Source: Candidatus Bathyarchaeum sp.
Lineage (GTDB): Archaea > Thermoproteota > Bathyarchaeia > Bathyarchaeales > Bathyarchaeaceae
Assembly: GCA_003096235.1 (NCBI GenBank)
Contig: PIXT01000027.1
Coordinates: forward strand, 1 to 5,649
Reading direction: 5' to 3'
DNA length: 5,649 nucleotides
Shown here piece after piece: positions 1-2,842 of this stretch. The position numbers were made by a program, and so were the translations under genes. Every line of letters begins with the position of its first letter. The stretch's first letter is position 1. The notes under the pieces were generated by a model. The model did no database searches. It was not told the DNA's origin and saw only the letters and a program-made list of their open reading frames with translations.

Positions 1-338
1 CTCCACCGCCATCAGAACCCACCTTTCCCACTGCTGATGAAGTGGCTCAGAAAGTCTTAGAAAATCTACCCGACAGCCCAACTGCTCAAGAGATTGCACA
101 ACAAGTCACGAGTCAACTACCTCCATATGAAGGTCCAACCGCTGAAGAAGTTGCTCAGGAAGTTCTTGAAGACCTACCCGACGGTTCAAGCGCTGACGAA
201 GTTGCACAAGCGATAGCAAACCAGCTTTCAGACGAACCAGCACCACCAGAATTCACAACAATAGAAGTCGTCATCTTAGTGGCAGTAGTCATCGCTATTG
301 CCATAGGACTGTACGGAATCCTCAAAAAGCAAAAATAA
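1..338 (+). CDS. C-terminal part of a cell-surface protein (repeat stalk plus membrane anchor), 5' truncated
   Basis: The reading frame is open from base 3 to the TAA at 336-338 and gives 111 residues. It is the end of a longer protein: the first repeat unit begins before the only early start-like codon (GTG at 42), and nothing resembling a ribosome binding site precedes that codon. In order, it shows a Pro-rich lead (PPPSEPTFP), four 17-19-residue repeats of the type PTAxEVAQxV..LPD (27-239), a short Pro/Glu linker, one hydrophobic helix (about 267-323, VVILVAVVIAIAIGLYGIL) and a basic tail KKQK. By established archaeal surface-protein logic this is a C-terminal anchor with the bulk of the protein outside the cell. 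The tail (TIEVVILVAVV...KKQK) matches in layout, though only loosely in residues, the end of the propeller protein at 2843-5518 (STEVAIIAAVA...RKRK), and both genes share the same 3' flank. The two are therefore probably members of one surface-protein group. The function of the missing N-terminal part cannot be told. Confidence 0.8.
   Translation, partial: PPPSEPTFPTADEVAQKVLENLPDSPTAQEIAQQVTSQLPPYEGPTAEEVAQEVLEDLPDGSSADEVAQAIANQLSDEPAPPEFTTIEVVILVAVVIAIAIGLYGILKKQK
27..239 (+). repeat. Four 17-19-residue EVAQ-type protein repeats in the stalk
   Basis: Units lie at 27-77, 78-134, 135-185 and 186-239. The shared core is (P/S)(T/S)A-x-E-(V/I)-A-Q-x-(V/I). Units 1 and 3 resemble each other (VLENLPD, VLEDLPD), as do units 2 and 4 (TSQLP, ANQLS). 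The present array therefore looks like a duplication of a two-unit block of 35-36 residues. The units are acidic and predicted helical, in keeping with a spacer between an extracellular domain and the membrane helix. The copies differ at many bases, so the duplication is not recent. Confidence 0.75.
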
Positions 339-366
339 ACAACCAATTTCCCTACCTCCTTTTTTT
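339..366 (+). terminator. Pyrimidine-rich 3' flank ending in a T7 tract, likely archaeal terminator
   Basis: After the stop codon come 21 bases, mostly pyrimidine near the end (TTTCCCTACCTCC), followed by seven T (360-366). Archaeal RNA polymerase commonly terminates at such T-tracts, with or without a hairpin. The same arrangement and spacing (20 bases, then T7) follows the surface-protein stop at 5518. Confidence 0.5.
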
Positions 367-422
367 GTGGGAGACAAAATCATTGGAAGAACAGGTGCTG
401 AAAAGGCTCATGCGCGGAAATT

Positions 423-462
423 AAAAATGACCAAGCGATAGTGGCAAGTTTTGTTCATTTTT
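423..462. terminator. Hairpin in 3' element copy A, possible bidirectional terminator
   Basis: AAAAATGACCAA (423-434) pairs with TTGTTCATTTTT (451-462), 11 of 12 positions, with a 16-base loop. The stem has an A-run at its left foot and a T-run at its right foot, so it ends in a T-tract when read from either strand. The stem is unchanged in copy B at 5602-5641, where the two nearby substitutions fall in the loop (443) and just outside the stem (422). Termination activity is inferred from shape only. Confidence 0.5.
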
Positions 463-463
463 T

Positions 464-648
464 CTTCCTCTATTGCCCGTGCAAGAGCCTCAGCAAACCC
501 TTTCTTCAATGAATGAACGAACGTGAAAAATAAAGAGATGTGTATAAACGAAAGGTGGAGCGATTTTGGAGTGTTCACGTTCTGTGAGTATGGAGTGTTT
601 TTTACATACAATGGTCCTCGCGTATATTGGGGCTACTGCTTATAATTG
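464..648. other. Intergenic stretch without a supportable gene
   Basis: Together with the elements on either side, this makes a 438-base gap between the surface-protein stop and the stop of the minus-strand membrane protein. Frames that stay open here (minus 408-611, plus 566-802) have weak starts, cross the repeat or the inverted repeat, and read as low-complexity or random. AT-rich, TATA-like words occur on the plus strand (GTATAAAC near 542-549, GCTTATAATT near 638-647), but no gene follows them. The second could serve the structured element at 649-775 if that is transcribed rightward. Confidence 0.4.
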
Positions 649-775
649 CATGAAAAAGATTAAAGTAAATTCAACTAACTTGGACGCCGACCAACGGGGC
701 AGTCCGCGATTAGTTTTGATTTTAGGAAATCAATATGAGAGACTAATTAGTTGCTTTAAATCATGCTTTTTCATG
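649..775. other. 127-nt imperfect inverted repeat with two internal hairpins (candidate structured RNA or 3' structure)
   Basis: Nested arms: CATGAAAAAG (649-658) with CTTTTTCATG (766-775), 10 pairs; TTAAAG (660-665) with CTTTAA (754-759), 6 pairs; CAACTAA (672-678) with TTAGTTG (747-753), 7 pairs. Inside sit two more stems. GGAC+GCC (682-688) pairs with GGC+A bulge+GTCC (698-705). TTGATTT (716-722) pairs with AAATCAA (726-732). The predicted shape is a long closing stem with bulges leading to a junction with two hairpins, about 37 pairs in all. The element ends one base short of the stop codon of the minus-strand gene, so it could be the 3' structure of that transcript. It could equally be a small RNA or the remains of a small mobile element, although no clear target duplication flanks it. 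Confidence 0.5.
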
Positions 776-776
776 G

Positions 777-1340
777 TCAACTTAACAAGTCTTTTAATCT
801 AATGAATATTTTGTGACCTAAATACCCCCCTGCTATAGATTCCACTGCTATTACTGGAACTATCCAGTAAAGGATATTTAAAATTCTGAAGGCGAATTCT
901 GGTGGGAAAAAGAAGGGTTTTATCATCAACCCAAAACTTGGGTTCATAACCCGAAAAACTACAGCGCTCAAAATAGCCCATAAACGTAACTTGTCTTTCT
1001 TCTTGAATGTTCCATAAACGCTATTGAATATTGTATCCACAAAAAAAGCATTGGCAATCATTTGTATTTTGCTAAACAAATCAAAAGCTACCCCACCGAT
1101 GGGTGTTGGTATAATAAGAAAAGTGTATAGCGTAATTTGGGAAAGAAATCTCCATCTTCTGCCTTCATAAATAAGCAAAGATAAACTGGTCTGTAACGAT
1201 AACAGTATTGTGAAAAAATAAGTGACTCCTGGGATTCCCGTCAATAGATGTGCCATTTGAACAATTGATGCTGAAATCACAAAACCCAAAACAGCCAAAC
1301 AAACGATCAGCGTCAAATCCCGACTTTCTATCAAAATCAT
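777..1340 (-). CDS. Small multi-pass integral membrane protein, function unassigned
   Basis: This 187-residue protein is dominated by hydrophobic segments, roughly residues 9-30, 37-57, 67-88, 117-140 and 150-176. A basic loop (KKKDK, 113-117) and a basic C-terminal region (HKIFIRLKD) suggest cytoplasmic faces. The length, the Gly-rich helix ends (LLTGIPGVTY, IGGVAFDLF, GGYLGHKIF) and the general layout are reminiscent of the substrate-binding S subunits of ECF-type transporters. I do not see a motif that fixes a substrate, and no ATPase or T subunit lies nearby, so this is a weak suggestion. The ATG at 1340 is the first usable start. A GGAG lies only two bases before it, a short spacing, so initiation may not depend on it. 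The gene lies 200 bases downstream of the regulator pair on the same strand and probably has its own promoter. A strong inverted repeat follows its stop codon. Confidence 0.75.
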   Translation of the reverse strand: MILIESRDLTLIVCLAVLGFVISASIVQMAHLLTGIPGVTYFFTILLSLQTSLSLLIYEGRRWRFLSQITLYTFLIIPTPIGGVAFDLFSKIQMIANAFFVDTIFNSVYGTFKKKDKLRLWAILSAVVFRVMNPSFGLMIKPFFFPPEFAFRILNILYWIVPVIAVESIAGGYLGHKIFIRLKDLLS

Positions 1341-1390
1341 TGCTCCATTGATGTGGGAGACCTACCCCCTATTGGGTTAACACCATTGTT

Positions 1391-1404
1391 AATATTATTT
1401 TTTA
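1391..1404 (-). promoter_or_regulatory. Possible TATA region for the membrane-protein gene
   Basis: Read on the minus strand, the stretch TAAAAAATAATATT lies about 50-60 bases before the ATG at 1340, which would give a transcript start near 1366 and a short leader. The rest of the 1341-1540 gap is AT-rich, and I see no gene in it. The whole region is AT-rich, so the box is not distinctive. Confidence 0.25.
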
Positions 1405-1540
1405 TTGAATGTAGAATACAATTAAAAGAATCGAGGTTTGTTGTGTTTAATTAGGGTTTTTTGCAATAAACGTTTGAACTTTTGCGTTAAATTGTAAGAA
1501 TCATTTTTAATTTCACACTATACTAAGATATTGACAGTAT

Positions 1541-2017
1541 TTACAAAGGGGGCTCTTCGATATTATCTTTGAAAGGGTTTCTCTTTGGGGGGAAATACCT
1601 GATTCCAGGTACAGCTATAGACAGTTCTACTTTGTGAATGTTCGGTAAACTTTTGATTTGGAGAACCTTATCGTGAAGGTCCTGAAGGTCTCTGAATGCC
1701 AGTACGGCGTATCCTTCGAAATCTCCAAATGCACTAGATGCTATGACAATTCCACTGATTTCTTTTATTTGCTTGATCACTTCATTGACTGTAATTTTGC
1801 CTGAATTTGTAATTAATAGATGTGCTGTACCTTTGTATCCCAGTTTTGTCACGTCTACTTGAATACAGCAAAGTTGAATCACTCCTTCCTTTTTCAGTTC
1901 ATTGTATCTTTTTATTATAGTTGGAGTTGAAACTCCAGCCTTCTGTGCAATCTTTCTGAAGGGCTTCCGACAATCATCAAGTAGTTCTAAGATTATTAGA
2001 TTGTCGAGTTTATCCAC
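1541..2017 (-). CDS. Lrp/AsnC-family transcriptional regulator (second gene of pair)
   Basis: This is a 158-residue DNA-binding regulator. Residues 1-48 form the winged helix-turn-helix typical of the family: LDNLIILELLDDCRKPFRKIA leads into GVSTPTIIKRYNELKKEGVI, with the recognition helix around 30-42. Residues about 60-135 form the RAM ligand-binding/oligomerisation domain (GYKGTAHLLIT, then SSAFGDFEGYAVLAF, then the IKSLPNIHKVELSI strand). The start is GTG at 2017. It is supported because the family fold begins immediately after it and because GGAG (2031-2028) lies about 10 bases upstream. The frame overlaps the end of the preceding regulator gene by 8 bases, so the two are very probably co-transcribed and translationally coupled. 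The C-terminal tail (PGIRYFPPKRNPFKDN...) extends past the RAM domain. Family members bind palindromic operators as dimers or octamers and often sense amino acids; the effector here is unknown. Confidence 0.9.
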   Translation of the reverse strand: MDKLDNLIILELLDDCRKPFRKIAQKAGVSTPTIIKRYNELKKEGVIQLCCIQVDVTKLGYKGTAHLLITNSGKITVNEVIKQIKEISGIVIASSAFGDFEGYAVLAFRDLQDLHDKVLQIKSLPNIHKVELSIAVPGIRYFPPKRNPFKDNIEEPPL

Positions 2018-2531
2018 GCTTCTTTTTCTCCATGGGTTCTATCAACAAATTCTCTGGAACATGACTCAAGTCACTTAATGTGGCGGTTAACCCCACCCTA
2101 ATAACTGATTTTTCGTTTTTTATGGCGTCCCTAATTTTTTCAATTTCCTCAATGTTTTCTACATGGAATACTGCATGAATATCATATTTGCCGATTACCT
2201 GAACGCAGGCACGGATGTGTTGCATTTTTTGTAAGGTTTCCATTATTTCCTTTTCTTTTCCAGCTACCACGTTAATGTCTGCGGCTAAAGGGAATTCATA
2301 TCCAAAATCTTTCAAACGAGTTATTGTTGCTGTTCCAGTAATTACCCCAGATTGCTGCAATTTACGAAAGTGTTTCATTATGGTGTGTGTTGAAACTCCA
2401 CAATCCTTAGCAATTGTGGCAAAACTGGTTCGAGCATCCTTCAATAGGGTCCTCAAAATCTTTGCGTCTATTTTATCTATATTTGCCGGAACTGTATCCA
2501 TCAGATATTTGCTAGATTTTGTCAAGTTCAT
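2010..2531 (-). CDS. Lrp/AsnC-family transcriptional regulator (first gene of pair)
   Basis: This 173-residue protein has the same two-domain plan as its downstream neighbour. Residues 18-70 carry the helix-turn-helix (IDKIDAKILRTLLKDARTSF, then GVSTHTIMKHFRKLQQSGVI), and residues 78-152 the RAM domain with the typical turn VIGKYDIHAVF (112-122). A basic tail EKKKRG ends the protein. The first ATG (2531) is used here. ATG at residue 11 (LMDTVPANIDKID) is a possible alternative, because the family fold starts only near residue 18 and neither start has a clear ribosome binding site. The gene is divergent from the large surface protein and shares a 311-base intergenic region with it. A palindrome lies just upstream of its probable TATA box, which fits self-regulation. 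The two regulators of the pair are clearly diverged from each other, so the pair is not a fresh duplication. Confidence 0.9.
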   Translation of the reverse strand: MNLTKSSKYLMDTVPANIDKIDAKILRTLLKDARTSFATIAKDCGVSTHTIMKHFRKLQQSGVITGTATITRLKDFGYEFPLAADINVVAGKEKEIMETLQKMQHIRACVQVIGKYDIHAVFHVENIEEIEKIRDAIKNEKSVIRVGLTATLSDLSHVPENLLIEPMEKKKRG

Positions 2532-2581
2532 CTACTCGTTTGATAGTTGTTTTGTTCGTTTGGATGATTGTTCAACGCGTG

Positions 2582-2589
2582 ATTTAAAT
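2582..2589 (-). promoter_or_regulatory. Probable TATA box of the regulator pair
   Basis: ATTTAAAT lies about 51 bases before the ATG at 2531, with A-rich bases (AAACATA on the minus strand, 2596-2590) in the BRE position. It predicts a transcript start near 2557 and a leader of about 25 bases. The box is itself palindromic; its direction is inferred from the gene and the A-rich side. Confidence 0.45.
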
Positions 2590-2594
2590 TATGT

Positions 2595-2612
2595 TTTATA
2601 TCATGAAATAAA
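2595..2612. promoter_or_regulatory. 18-bp near-perfect palindrome, candidate Lrp-type operator
   Basis: TTTATATCATGAAATAAA is its own reverse complement except for one mismatched pair (positions 6 and 13). It lies immediately upstream of the BRE/TATA of the regulator pair, and the divergent surface-protein gene begins about 230 bases away. Lrp-family proteins bind AT-flanked palindromes of about this size and commonly regulate their own genes. A second TCATG word lies 14 bases further on (2615-2619). Binding is an inference. Confidence 0.4.
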
Positions 2613-2640
2613 GGTCATGCTTTAAAGTTTTTCGTCTTTT

Positions 2641-2726
2641 TGTGAGAGATTTTACTTGTTTGGGGAAGAATTTGCCTTCAATATGTGAGAGGGTAAATGT
2701 ACGTATATGAGATTTTAATATGTGAG
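2641..2726. promoter_or_regulatory. Irregular TGTGAGA-type iterations upstream of the surface-protein gene
   Basis: Four related words occur on the plus strand: TGTGAGAGATTTTA (2641), TATGTGAGAGGGTA (2682), TATATGAGATTTTA (2704) and TATGTGAGCTTTCA (2719). The last word and the one at 2682 share the 10-mer AATATGTGAG exactly (2680-2689 and 2717-2726). Spacing is uneven (41, 22 and 15 bases). They sit in the shared divergent region (2532-2842) between the regulators and the surface protein, so they could be binding sites, but the region is AT-rich and chance similarity is possible. Confidence 0.25.
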
Positions 2727-2784
2727 CTTTCATGCATAAAAAAAATCATATTTTAATTTTTTCCACCCGTTTTTTGTGACAAAG

Positions 2785-2794
2785 CTTAAATAAA
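2785..2794 (+). promoter_or_regulatory. Probable TATA box of the surface-protein gene
   Basis: CTTAAATAAA, preceded by the purine-rich BRE-like ACAAAG (2779-2784), lies about 55 bases before the ATG at 2843. It predicts a start near 2813 and a leader of roughly 30 bases that still contains the ribosome binding site. A second AT-rich word (TTAAATATAAAG, 2816-2827) is too close to the start codon to leave that leader. Confidence 0.5.
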
Positions 2795-2827
2795 AACACC
2801 AAACATCATCAATTTATTAAATATAAA

Positions 2828-2831
2828 GAGG
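2828..2831 (+). promoter_or_regulatory. Ribosome binding site of the surface-protein gene
   Basis: GAGG in AAAGAGGAAAAAA lies 11 bases before the ATG at 2843. It selects that ATG over the in-frame ATG four codons later. Confidence 0.6.
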
Positions 2832-2842
2832 AAAAAACTAAA

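Larger units (their letters stand above)
339..463 (+). repeat. Surface-gene 3' flanking element, copy A
   Basis: This copy matches 5519-5642 in the same orientation. From the T7 tract onward (360-463 against 5539-5642) the match is ungapped with four substitutions: 396 T to G, 403 A to C, 422 T to G and 443 G to A. The first 21 bases after the stop codon align more loosely. After 463 the second copy has one extra T, and the alignment becomes uncertain where the window stops. Both copies begin at the stop codon of a surface-protein gene, although the coding ends just before them are much less similar. The element contains a T-tract and a conserved hairpin (423-462). No reading frame is kept intact in both copies. 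Its role is unknown; candidates are a 3' untranslated regulatory element, a separate small RNA, a recombination site or a recently converted segment. Confidence 0.9.

Noticed and set aside
367..441. Possible 24-codon micro-gene in copy A starting at GTG (VGDKIIGRTGAEKAHARK...).
   Set aside because: In copy B the same frame is cut short by the 5601 change (TTA to TGA) and also has a Lys to Gln change. There is no ribosome binding site, only a T-run before the GTG.
339..463. CRISPR repeat or tRNA gene explanation for the repeated element.
   Set aside because: The two copies are 5.18 kb apart with no spacer periodicity, and no cloverleaf or CCA-type tRNA end can be drawn.
408..611. Minus-strand frame reading through copy A (includes KKGFAEALARAIEEEK and MNKTC..YRLVIF).
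   Set aside because: The upstream part is broken in copy B by an extra A and an in-frame TAG before the ATG. The remaining 16 codons carry two replacement changes in two substitutions across the frame, so no protein-level constraint is visible. The helix-like segment might be a relic, but nothing supports a living gene.
649..775. Reading the inverted repeat as an insertion sequence or MITE.
   Set aside because: No matching target-site duplication flanks the arms (AATTG on the left, GTCAA on the right) and there is no second copy in the window. Kept only as one of several explanations.
566..802. Plus-strand 78-codon frame beginning at TTG.
   Set aside because: It has a TTG start without a ribosome binding site, runs across the inverted repeat and ends inside the opposite-strand membrane-protein gene. 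The composition shows no recognisable protein character.
2215..2625. Plus-strand frame opposite the first Lrp gene.
   Set aside because: It is a shadow of the well-supported regulator frame on the minus strand and has no family signal.
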